This document shows, in pieces, positions 36,459 through 44,773 of a stretch of DNA of 52,260 nt (position 1 is its first letter; the number at the start of each line of letters is the position of its first letter). This stretch comes from Planctomycetota bacterium. GTDB lineage: Bacteria > Planctomycetota > PUPC01 > JACPCR01. The notes below the pieces were generated by a model. It saw only the letters and a list, made by a program, of their open reading frames with translations. It made no database searches and was not told the origin of the DNA. Location: positions 1 through 52,260 of the forward strand of contig JAQBXN010000051.1 in assembly GCA_027625095.1 (NCBI GenBank), written 5' to 3'. Position numbers and translations under genes: made by a program.

Positions 36459-37244
36459 TTACTCACCAAACGTGAAGCCCAGCGGGCCCATCTGTTCCTT
36501 GATTTTCTCCAGGGCATTCTTTACGAAAATGATGTCTGAGCCGTGACAGATGAGACCTGCGCCCATGTTCAGAAGTTCTTTTGTTCGCTCTGGGGTTCCA
36601 CTCGGCATGCCCCAGTGTTTGCCCTGATTTTTCGCAGCCTGGGCTATCTTCTCGACCGCGTTCTGCAGCTTGGGGTGATCGAACTTGCCTGGTACGCCGC
36701 TCAGAATTGAAAAATCACTCGGCCCAAGAAACAGCACGTCCACCCCTTCCACTGCAGCCATTGCCTCGGCGTTTTCAAGTGAGTTCTGATCCTCGATCTG
36801 GACGGCGATCCAGGTCTCGTCATTTGCCATCTGCAGGTACTCAACCGTGTCCATCATGCAATAGGGCATGTCCGGGTTGCCGCCATCAAAACCTCGCGTG
36901 CCTAGCGGTGCGAATTTTGACCATCGCACCACCTCACGGGCCTCGGTTGCATCGTCACATCGTGGGTAAAGAATTCCGTGCGCACCAGCTTCGAGCATGC
37001 GGCCCATTCGCATGAATTCGCCTTTTGCAGGTCGGCACATGATGTCGCTGACTCCAACCCGGGCCGCTCGCATCATGTGATTTACCGTTCCCATGTCGTG
37101 ACCGTGGTGTTCCATATCGACCCAGATGCCGTCAAACCCCATGATGCTTACAAGTTCGTAAACTGAAGCATCCATCAGGTGCAGGCAGGTGATCAGGGCT
37201 GGTTCGTTGTTCTTGAGCTTGGTTTTGACTCGGCTTTTGCGCAT
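36459..37244 (-). CDS. HpcH/HpaI family aldolase
   Basis: A 261-residue class II (metal-dependent) pyruvate aldolase of the HpcH/HpaI family. Typical blocks are FDGIWVDMEHHGHDMGTV (catalytic His region), ILYPRCDDATEA (the MxPxxxxxxEA-like strand), and the metal-binding VQIEDQNSLENAEAMA, then GVDVLFLGPSDFS. Members include 2-keto-3-deoxy-L-rhamnonate and 2-keto-3-deoxy-glucarate aldolases, and this one may cleave a 2-keto-3-deoxy sugar acid to pyruvate and an aldehyde. The ATG at 37244 is chosen; an upstream in-frame start at 37307 would add His/Pro-rich residues with no homology. It lies convergent to the ThuA gene. Confidence 0.85.
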   Translation of the reverse strand: MRKSRVKTKLKNNEPALITCLHLMDASVYELVSIMGFDGIWVDMEHHGHDMGTVNHMMRAARVGVSDIMCRPAKGEFMRMGRMLEAGAHGILYPRCDDATEAREVVRWSKFAPLGTRGFDGGNPDMPYCMMDTVEYLQMANDETWIAVQIEDQNSLENAEAMAAVEGVDVLFLGPSDFSILSGVPGKFDHPKLQNAVEKIAQAAKNQGKHWGMPSGTPERTKELLNMGAGLICHGSDIIFVKNALEKIKEQMGPLGFTFGE

Positions 37245-37510
37245 TGGAGTAGAGTGCCTGGGTGAGAGGTGAAGTGGAGCGTGGGAGTGTATGGGTGCCA
37301 GTGCCATTTGTTCAAATCACACATCCTTCTTTGCCTCCCAATTTCCATGCTCGCACTATTCTTCCCTGGAAATTGATTCTCTGAAGCCCTTGAGCTATAA
37401 CCCGTTGCCCTCAAGAATCGCACTTTGTCACGTCTTTTGCGGTCAGGTGAGCGATAAGCGGATTTGCCCCTTCCTGTTGATTTATTGCTCATTATTTTAG
37501 AGTACCCGCC

Positions 37511-39610
37511 ATGCCGCGTCTCATTATTAGAGATAACACCGGAGACGAGATCTTCGATATGATCGAAGACGAGATCATTGCAGGCCGGGCTAAGGACAAT
37601 CTGCTACACATTGATGATGATGGCCTCTCCCGTCAACATTTCCGAGTCTTCCTTGATGGAAATTGTTATCGCATTGAAGACCTTGGAAGCAAGAACGGTA
37701 CGCTCGTCAATGCCTCAAAGATTAAAGAGCCTCATCGCCTGCGAGGCGGCGACATCATTGGCGTCCGCGAGGTAGAGATCGAATTCCAGTGGCTTCCAGG
37801 GGAGAAGGATAATTTCGAAGAAACCATCGATGATGATGATCAAGAAGATTTGATGGATACAGGCCCCAATCCCGTAGCCACTGAGGATGCACTTGAAGCT
37901 CTTGACAGCAGACAGGCAAAGGGTCAGCGTTTTCGACTCACGATTATGAGCGAAAGCCAATCCTTTCTCGAACATCATTTTGATAACGAGACCATCACGA
38001 TCGGCCGGCGAAGCGATCGAGTCATCACCATCAAGGACGAAGCAGCTTCGGGCAACCATGCGGAACTCATCCCGGACGGCGATGGTTACCGGCTGGTGGA
38101 CGAGAGCAGCCGCAATGGCACATTCATCAAGGGAAAGAAAGTCCAAAATTATGCCCTTGAGTCTGGCGATGTGATCCGAATCGGCAAAACGGAACTGCGA
38201 TTTGTGGACCTTGATAGTCCGCTTTCAGATGCTCATGAAGAGGTTCAGACAAAGCCAGAGAAAAAACCAAAACCGGAACGCAACGGCTCACCGGACACCG
38301 ACAGCATCCCCGTGTGCAATGGTGATACCCAAGAGCTGCCCAGAGCCGAGGATGTCGAACACTGGCGCAACGCAAAGGCCAAATCCGGCGTGGAGGAAGA
38401 CGATGACCTGAACAATCTGTTCGGTGGGGACTCCGCCTCTCAGGCACATGACCAAAAAACGACCACAGAAGCCCAACTGGCCACCGATTCCGGCCCGGTG
38501 ACCAATATGGTCAAAAGGGGCATGGTTGAGGAAGAGGTGCTCAACAAGGACGAAGATGAGCATGATACGGACGACTCAGAGAAACAGGTCGTTCAGCTCA
38601 AGAGGGTCAAGCCCAAGCCTCACCCAAAACATGACCATCCGCATCACCATCATCATCATCGCCCGGCTTCAGTGCTGCCGACGATCCTGGCAAGCCTGGT
38701 CGCCCTTGCCATCGTTTGTGGAGCGGCATACTTTCTGTTCGCCAAGGACAAGGCAAAAACAGTCAACCCCAAAGTAGCCACAACAGAAACCACAGGCAGC
38801 AGTGCCACTGTAACCCGGCCTGATTCGGGTGAAGGCGCACCGAACCTCATTTCCACAGTCCAGGTCGCCATGTGGAAGTCGCCGCTGCCAGACCTTCCAG
38901 AGCTGAAATCTGAAATCGAAGCTTCGGCCGTCGGAGACGATATACAGAATGAAGGGAGTGAAGGGATGGCCGGCGACGAATCGGTCGTCAGGGCAAGGCC
39001 GCTGAACTCGACGCGCCGCGGTAAGAACTACGGCAGCATCCTCAGCGATCTGATCCAGGATGTCTCTGTGCAGAATCAGGCCGAGTCCCTTGGGGATGAA
39101 GACCTCGGCCACCTGGCACGTGCAAAAGAATTATTGCGCGAGTTTAAACTCTCAATGGCGCGCCGTGAACTCGAGGCCATGACCAAGAAAGACTGGGACT
39201 ACAAGTCCGCGCTCGAACAACTGAAAATCATCAGCAGCATCATCGGCCACATGGATGACACCTTTGCCAGCGGAAAAATTAAAATCTCGTTGAAACAAGT
39301 TGCCAAGAGCGCCAGTTCCGACGGCCCGCTGGTAGGCACGTCGAACAACGGCATCATCTTCCGCAATACGGAGGGCGAGCCCGCAGAACTTAACTGGGCC
39401 GACCTGAAACCTGCTGAGAAATACTTTGCCGCCCAGAGCTGCTATTCAAAGAGCGATGCTGCCGCCCGTGCAAACCTCGGTATCCTCTGCCTCAACATCG
39501 GCCTGACCAGCGAAGCCAAAACGGAATTTCAGACCGCGGAAAAGCTGGGCTTCAAAGACATCGATCGCTTCCGTGCACTCCTCGAACGCGAACCGGAATC
39601 ACTAAAATGA
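37511..39610 (+). CDS. Double-FHA-domain membrane protein
   Basis: A 699-residue protein with two N-terminal FHA domains, which bind phosphothreonine peptides. FHA1 is at about 1-95 (GR at 25, LSRQHF at 39, DLGSKNGTLVN at 57). FHA2 is at about 140-235 (IGRRSDR, ASGNHAEL, ESSRNGTFIKG). An acidic linker follows, then a His-rich stretch (residues 371-383, His in a Pro/Lys/Asp setting), a membrane helix (about 388-410), and a ~285-residue extracytoplasmic or helical C-terminal region with TPR-like character (AKELLREFKLSMARREL; ANLGILCLNIGLTSEAKTEF). Its stop codon overlaps the start of the next gene (ATGA), so the two are translationally coupled. Role: probably relays a Ser/Thr kinase signal to an envelope complex; kinase not in this window. 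Confidence 0.88.
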   Translation: MPRLIIRDNTGDEIFDMIEDEIIAGRAKDNLLHIDDDGLSRQHFRVFLDGNCYRIEDLGSKNGTLVNASKIKEPHRLRGGDIIGVREVEIEFQWLPGEKDNFEETIDDDDQEDLMDTGPNPVATEDALEALDSRQAKGQRFRLTIMSESQSFLEHHFDNETITIGRRSDRVITIKDEAASGNHAELIPDGDGYRLVDESSRNGTFIKGKKVQNYALESGDVIRIGKTELRFVDLDSPLSDAHEEVQTKPEKKPKPERNGSPDTDSIPVCNGDTQELPRAEDVEHWRNAKAKSGVEEDDDLNNLFGGDSASQAHDQKTTTEAQLATDSGPVTNMVKRGMVEEEVLNKDEDEHDTDDSEKQVVQLKRVKPKPHPKHDHPHHHHHHRPASVLPTILASLVALAIVCGAAYFLFAKDKAKTVNPKVATTETTGSSATVTRPDSGEGAPNLISTVQVAMWKSPLPDLPELKSEIEASAVGDDIQNEGSEGMAGDESVVRARPLNSTRRGKNYGSILSDLIQDVSVQNQAESLGDEDLGHLARAKELLREFKLSMARRELEAMTKKDWDYKSALEQLKIISSIIGHMDDTFASGKIKISLKQVAKSASSDGPLVGTSNNGIIFRNTEGEPAELNWADLKPAEKYFAAQSCYSKSDAAARANLGILCLNIGLTSEAKTEFQTAEKLGFKDIDRFRALLEREPESLK

Positions 39611-42447
39611 TACGTAACATCATCCTGGGGCTGATTGCTGTTGGAGGGATCGTGGTCTTCACCGGTACCCGTTCCAGAGGCCAGAACGGTGAAATCTTTG
39701 TCGGCGGACCCGCCCTCTATAAGGAAGCCAGTTGGACTCAGTTCAAATTCCAGAAGGTCAGCCCCACTAAGGCCAGGAATTATGATTTTACGTTCACAGT
39801 CACCACCAGAACCGGCCCGCACCTGAGGCTGGCATTCGACCAGCAGGACGAACGCAATTACTACTTCGCAGACTTAACGGTCGCGGGCATCCGGCTTGGC
39901 CGCATGGAAGAGAATTTTGAATCCACGCTCGATGCAGATGAAACCCAGTCGCTGGAAGCCGGTAAGACGTACGATATTCGCCTCAAGCGCCGCGGCGAAT
40001 TCATGGCCCTGAATATCGATGACAGGCTCGTGCTGCAGGCAACCGACCTCGCTTTTTCAAATGGAAGCATCTATCTCGGTACCCCTGATGATTCTGTTGA
40101 TGTACCCAAAGCCCCACGGCTTCAACCTGCCGGAGATATGTTCTTTGACGATGATTTCATGAGGCCAAGCGATGAGCTTGGAGTGTGGGATGTCATTATT
40201 GGCGAATGGGGCGTAAGAAGCCTGGATAACCCAAGCCTCAGTGCGAATGCATTCACCTTTGAAGGGCATTCGTCCGGACGACCGGCCACCGCCGTTGCCG
40301 GTTATACATTCTGGGATGGCTACACCGTCCAATCTGCCGTCAGAGGCGCTGGCTGTGGCGAGATTGGACTGATTTTCTATGCAAACGGATTCAATGAACA
40401 GCACCGTATTCAAGATTATTACGCCTTCCGCTGGTCTCCCGAAGACAAGCAGGCAGTACGGAAAAATCTCCGCCAGCTGGTGCATGTGAAGAACGGCGAA
40501 TCTCGCGTGCTCGCTGAGGCAGAAGGAGGTTACCTTACCGGCCAATGGTATGAGCTCAAGGTCAGCATCAAAGGCAAACAGATCCGGACGTTTATTGACG
40601 GGCGCCCCATCTTTGTCGTCATGGACGAGCATGCGGTCGGCGGCAAGTTCGGACTCTATACCTCATGCGATCATCCAGGATGCACTAATGTCACCAGCTT
40701 CGATGACGTCCAGGTGAAGCCGACCGATTCTCTGAACGAAAGTTTCACGGATTCCAAAATCGCAGGCTGGAAGACCTTTGGAGGCAAATGGAAATCCAAA
40801 GAGGGTACGCTCACCTGTCAGAGCAGAAAAGCATGCAGAGCGGTAACGGGGCAGATTGACTGGAAAAACTATCGTGTCGAGGCCGATGCAGACCTGGGCG
40901 AATCGGAATGGGCCGGTCTGATCGCCGCCTACCTGGATGAAGGTGCACACTTGCTTTACCGCGTCTCTGCCCTTGGAAAGCAGCAGTTGATTCGCTGGCG
41001 GGATGGGACTCCTGAAATCCTGCAGGAAAAACCCGGCCTGCCCGCCCAATGGAAGCCCGGATTAAACAGAATGAGCCTCGAATTGAACTATGGAGTGCTC
41101 ACTGCTTATGCCAACGGCCTGCCGCAGTTCCATTACTGGATCGGCTCGGGAGCGCGTGGCATGGCCGGGCTATACGCTGAAAAGGCGAAGGGCACCCGGT
41201 TCGACAATGTCACGGTCGAGCCCATCAAGGGCAACGTTCCCGTACTCAATGTGAACCCCGTTTTTGCCCGCGAGAAAAGTATGGCCAACTGGGCAGCGGC
41301 GGATAGTGACTGGCCCAATGCTGGCCGCTACTCCGAGCCGGGTGCCTACCTCACATCGCACGTCCATCGCATGGAGTTTTTTGATGATGTCGAATTCACC
41401 ATCACCGTCGAACGCATTGAATCGCTTCGCAAACTCAGGCTGAGCATCGGCACCGATGCAGGCGATCTCATCAAGGGCTATCACTTCACCATCGAGCCGT
41501 TCCTGCTCTCAGATACTCCCCCTTCATTTGCTCCCGAACAGAACGAACCAAATCCGAATATTGGCTGGAAGGCAGTGCTCTATCACCAGCAGAAAATGCT
41601 GACCGACAAACGCCTGCAGTCCGGCACAACACCTTCAGACCTGCATTTTCGCCGAACCGGCATGCTGCTTATCGCCTCCGTGAACAGCGAACCTGTCCTC
41701 ACCCACGAAATCAGCGAAGAACCCACCGGCACACGTATCGGTTACGCCTATAGTGGAGGCCGGATAATGCCTACCAAAACGAAAGTACAGGCGAAAGAAA
41801 GCTGGTGTTACGCCTTCCGCCAGGCTACCACAGACTGGCGCGTGGGAAGTGGCCAGTGGCAGGTCACTAACCGCTGGGAATGCGATCCTCGATGGACGTT
41901 CTTCGCCGGCTTCAACTCACAACTCGCATGCATCTGGAACAAACGCCTGTTTGAAGGCGACATCTGCGTAGACCTGGCTGCCGGCATAAAAATGGACCGC
42001 AATCGCGGCAGCCGCTATGAATACGCCAGCGATCTGGATGTTACTATCTGTGGCGACGGCAAAGACCTAAGCTCCGGTTACAGCTTTATCTTTGGCGGAG
42101 ACAACAATCGCTCCACTTTCATCACCCGCAACGGAAAAATAGTGGCCCAACGTCAGCAGACGATCCCCATCCATTCAAATATCCACCGCCGCTGGTTTCA
42201 CCTGAAGGTCGTCAAGCACTCAAGCCATCTTTACTATTACATTGATGACGAGCTCGTCCTCGAATACGAAGATCCGATGCCTCTCCCCGGCAAACAAGTC
42301 GGACTCTGGACCTGGAACAACGGCATCATGGTGGCGCAGGTCCGTATCTCCGGCAAAGGCAGCCAGATAGAAGAGCCCAGCCGCAAATTACGTGAAACGC
42401 CGTACTGCTATTACACGCTCCCGAGTTTGGATAATGGTAAACAGTAA
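39607..42447 (+). CDS. Large secreted protein with tandem lectin-like (LamG/DUF1080-type) domains
   Basis: A 946-residue protein with an N-terminal hydrophobic segment (about residues 4-22, a signal or anchor). The rest consists of about four or five diverged beta-sandwich repeats of the concanavalin/LamG or DUF1080 kind. Each has a W-x(n)-G-x-W opening, a GL-x-x-Y-type strand, a Y-x-x-R/K-V segment (WYELKVSIKG; WFHLKVVKH) and an F-D-D-V or LVLEYED ending (DGRPIFVV; DDELVLEYED). These could bind carbohydrate or mediate surface adhesion; no catalytic motif is evident. It is coupled to the FHA gene by an ATGA overlap. Gene debris follows directly. Confidence 0.8.
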   Translation: MIRNIILGLIAVGGIVVFTGTRSRGQNGEIFVGGPALYKEASWTQFKFQKVSPTKARNYDFTFTVTTRTGPHLRLAFDQQDERNYYFADLTVAGIRLGRMEENFESTLDADETQSLEAGKTYDIRLKRRGEFMALNIDDRLVLQATDLAFSNGSIYLGTPDDSVDVPKAPRLQPAGDMFFDDDFMRPSDELGVWDVIIGEWGVRSLDNPSLSANAFTFEGHSSGRPATAVAGYTFWDGYTVQSAVRGAGCGEIGLIFYANGFNEQHRIQDYYAFRWSPEDKQAVRKNLRQLVHVKNGESRVLAEAEGGYLTGQWYELKVSIKGKQIRTFIDGRPIFVVMDEHAVGGKFGLYTSCDHPGCTNVTSFDDVQVKPTDSLNESFTDSKIAGWKTFGGKWKSKEGTLTCQSRKACRAVTGQIDWKNYRVEADADLGESEWAGLIAAYLDEGAHLLYRVSALGKQQLIRWRDGTPEILQEKPGLPAQWKPGLNRMSLELNYGVLTAYANGLPQFHYWIGSGARGMAGLYAEKAKGTRFDNVTVEPIKGNVPVLNVNPVFAREKSMANWAAADSDWPNAGRYSEPGAYLTSHVHRMEFFDDVEFTITVERIESLRKLRLSIGTDAGDLIKGYHFTIEPFLLSDTPPSFAPEQNEPNPNIGWKAVLYHQQKMLTDKRLQSGTTPSDLHFRRTGMLLIASVNSEPVLTHEISEEPTGTRIGYAYSGGRIMPTKTKVQAKESWCYAFRQATTDWRVGSGQWQVTNRWECDPRWTFFAGFNSQLACIWNKRLFEGDICVDLAAGIKMDRNRGSRYEYASDLDVTICGDGKDLSSGYSFIFGGDNNRSTFITRNGKIVAQRQQTIPIHSNIHRRWFHLKVVKHSSHLYYYIDDELVLEYEDPMPLPGKQVGLWTWNNGIMVAQVRISGKGSQIEEPSRKLRETPYCYYTLPSLDNGKQ

Positions 42448-42456
42448 TGAGTAAGG

Positions 42457-42856
42457 GCGGCAGGCGACATTACTGTCGTTTGCCGGGTCCAATCTGAAAC
42501 CCAGACAGAGAATCAGGCATCGCGCATGCCCGTAATTTGGGCGCGAACAAAGTAACTTTGGTGGGCGCTGCCAACCGTGAGTCCGATGGCAAGCTGGCCG
42601 GTGCCACGGCCTGTTTCGATTACCGGGCGGACAACTCCTGGGAGCAGCGAAGGCTGAGGTCGAGGGCGGTTACGACTTCGTCATCGACGCAATCGGAAAG
42701 GCGGCGATAGTCGCCAGAGGCCAGGATTGTCTGAAGGCGGGCGGGACCATCGGCATCTACGGCCTGGACGAAGCCGGCGCCATTAGCGGGCTTACCCGGT
42801 TGACTCAGGTAGACATAAAGTATTGGGGCCAAACAAAACCTGCCTTGACGTCCTGA
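42457..42856 (+). pseudogene. Zinc-dependent alcohol dehydrogenase remnant
   Basis: Three reading frames in succession carry pieces of the Rossmann half of a medium-chain dehydrogenase. First AGDITVV (about 42460), then AHARNLGANKVTLVGAAN ... ACFDYRADNSW (42528 to about 42645), then EGGYDFVIDAIGKAAIV ... LKAGGTIGIYGLDEAG in a third frame up to the stop at 42854-42856. The N-terminal catalytic domain is missing. At least two frameshifts and the absence of a start make this a decayed fragment, perhaps of a sorbitol- or threonine-dehydrogenase-like gene. Confidence 0.8.
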
Positions 42857-42859
42857 TGA

Positions 42860-42991
42860 ATGCACAGTCGCCTTGGACGTAACACCATCCTGCGGGCGTT
42901 GGAGCGCCTCGTCGCGGATGGTTGGATCGAGCCCAGCTTGGGAACCCAGCTTGGGGTCTGGCCTCCATTCGCCAATTGGGTCTCCGCTTGA
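42860..42991 (+). pseudogene. GntR-like helix-turn-helix fragment
   Basis: A 43-codon frame (RNTILRALERLVADGWIEPSL and so on) matches the recognition-helix and wing part of a GntR-type winged helix domain, the RNTVRKALxxLxxxGWI pattern. It begins four bases after the dehydrogenase remnant ends and has no effector domain, so it is a fragment rather than a working regulator. It could be what is left of a regulator that was once beside the dehydrogenase gene. Confidence 0.6.
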
Positions 42992-43422
42992 ATGCTCAGG
43001 ATTCAGCGTCGCTGAGGATATGGACTTGAATTTTCGACCCATTCACAGAATTTACGCAGCGGAAGGGCTGGAGTGCGTTATTGATGAGATAGCGATTTCA
43101 TTTGGATCTCACGGAAGAAGAATTCGGGGCCTCAGATGTCCGATTAGAGGAATAGAAAGACCGATTAAGGGACCTGTATATCTACCGGGTCTGGTAGCAA
43201 GGCAGTTTTCCACTTGCCGAGATCGGAGAGAAGATTCACGAATTCGACCTGGTGATCCATAACGATCACCACTCACGGTTCTTCACCGAGGCATTCTCGG
43301 CGTACCCTTCGCCTGCTACAAAACATGCCTTGCATTAAGGCCATTACAGGTCATTGTATGGTGTTGTTATGTCCAGCTTTGGCCGTAGTTTGGACTGGTA
43401 ATACTCCTCAGTCGAGCCTGGA
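42992..43422. other. Probable decayed coding sequence
   Basis: No intact gene. The + frame at 43198-43338 is open and peptide-like (LAEIGEKIHEFDLVIHNDHH, then RFFTEAFSAYPSP), preceded by in-frame stops, which suggests another degraded gene. I cannot name it. Confidence 0.4.
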
Positions 43423-43839
43423 GTGGTCAAGGAGACGATCACTATGCACCGGCTCCTGGTGAACGGCGGCGCGTTGTGTGAGCAGTACGTCGGACAGCAT
43501 CTTCTCCACCAGCAACCCGCTTACATGACGCCAGACCTGTTCTACTGGAACCGCGAGACACGCGGCTCGGCAGCCGAGGTCGATTATCTGTTTCCGTTGG
43601 CCGGGAAGGTCCTACCTATTGAGGTGAAGGCCGGAAAGACAGGGGCTTTACGCTCACTGCATGTGTTCGTCCAGGAGAAAGGGGTGGACTTCGCCCTTCG
43701 GTTCAACGCCGATACCCCTTCCGAGCACCGGATGCGCGCGGCCACGGTCGTCGGCGATCCCGTGTTCGTACGGCTGGTGTCCCTGCCGCTGTATCTCATA
43801 GAGCAATGGCCCCGACTTGTCTCCGAGTCGGCAAGTTGA
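43423..43839 (+). pseudogene. DUF4143 C-terminal fragment of an AAA-ATPase
   Basis: A 138-codon frame matches only the C-terminal half of DUF4143-containing ATPases: GALCEQYVGQHLLHQ, then the restriction-nuclease-like core LFYWNRE, EVDYLFPLAGKVLPIEVKAGKTG and SLHVFVQEKG, which look like a PD-(D/E)xK-type fold. The N-terminal ATPase and the first half of DUF4143 are absent, and the frame begins at a GTG without a ribosome-binding site, so it is most likely a truncated remnant. The conserved E-V-D and E-V-K residues are kept. Confidence 0.75.
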
Positions 43840-43895
43840 ATCCCGCCTCCACTGAGCTTTCTTTGACTTTAAGAACCGAAAAGAGGACACGACTC

Positions 43896-44612
43896 ATGGA
43901 AAATCGAAAATTGGATTCGAATGAAATTGACCCACTTCGTGTACTGTTCATTGGCAACAGTCAATTTGCTGTGTGGGACATACCCCGAATGGTGCAGGAG
44001 CTCTCAGCGTCTGGCAGGCAACTCTTGTGCGAAGGCTGTCTGATTGGCGGTTCCTGGTTGCAGACGCACCTCGAAAACTCAAACACTCTGAACAAACTTG
44101 AGAATGGGCCTTGGGACATGGTCGTGCTTCAGGAACATTATCGGGCTCCTGAAGGTGACGGCAGAGCAAAGTTCTTTGCCGCCGCTTCTGACTTCTGCGG
44201 CAGAATATCAGCGCTATCCGCCACACCAATTCTTTACGCCAGTCCTAATATCGAATCTGAAGGAATTAAGGGATTTGCTGCCATTCACTCGATGAATCTG
44301 GAACTGGCAAGGAAATTGAATCTTGTACTGGCAGGCGCTGGCGCCGCGTGCCTGAAAGTCTGGAAGAAAAGACCTGACCTCGACTTTCACGATAAAGATC
44401 GGGCCCATCCGAACTACAAGGCGTCCTACGTCGGGGCATGCGTGCTGTATGCGGCGCTTACTGGACATTCGCCCATTGGACTGACCAGCCGTTGCGGCAA
44501 GAGCATGGTCTCAGAAGATGAAGCTCACCTGTTTCAGATGGCTGCGTGGGAGGAGTACCAAGAGACGAACAGTATCGTGCAACGGCGCACCCCTGCATCT
44601 GACACGGACTAA
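43896..44612 (+). CDS. SGNH-hydrolase-like protein
   Basis: A 238-residue cytoplasmic-looking protein (no signal peptide). The first strand VLFIGNSQFAVWDIPRM gives a GNS in place of the GDS block I. Later blocks are GGSWLQTHL, WDMVVLQEHYRAP and, near the C terminus, DKDRAHPNYKASYVGACVLYAALTG, in which D-x-x-H supplies the catalytic Asp/His. These support an SGNH/GDSL-type esterase or deacetylase. A similar GNS-type protein family of unknown role occurs with polysaccharide genes. The ATG at 43896 has AAGAGG about 11 bases upstream. It heads the + strand accessory cluster. Confidence 0.75.
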   Translation: MENRKLDSNEIDPLRVLFIGNSQFAVWDIPRMVQELSASGRQLLCEGCLIGGSWLQTHLENSNTLNKLENGPWDMVVLQEHYRAPEGDGRAKFFAAASDFCGRISALSATPILYASPNIESEGIKGFAAIHSMNLELARKLNLVLAGAGAACLKVWKKRPDLDFHDKDRAHPNYKASYVGACVLYAALTGHSPIGLTSRCGKSMVSEDEAHLFQMAAWEEYQETNSIVQRRTPASDTD

Positions 44613-44773
44613 CTCTCCGCAGACCGCGGCCGGATTTCGGAAGGGTATGGTACGCCAGTACGGAAAGGTCGAACTCGGCCAGTCCGGAAAGCGACTCCCT
44701 GTAAATTGGTGAGGATCAGTGTTATCGTGGCTCAGGTGACCAGAGATCACGCGGACACACAGGAGATAAAACT

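Noticed and set aside
37245..37510. tRNA-like T-arm word (ttgttcaaatcac) near 37308
   Set aside because: No acceptor or anticodon stem can be built around it.
42458..42485. Twelve-bp hairpin (with two G-T pairs) just after the lectin-like gene
   Set aside because: It lies inside the dehydrogenase remnant (AGDITVV region) and has no U-tract, so it is probably a by-product of the decayed coding sequence rather than a terminator.
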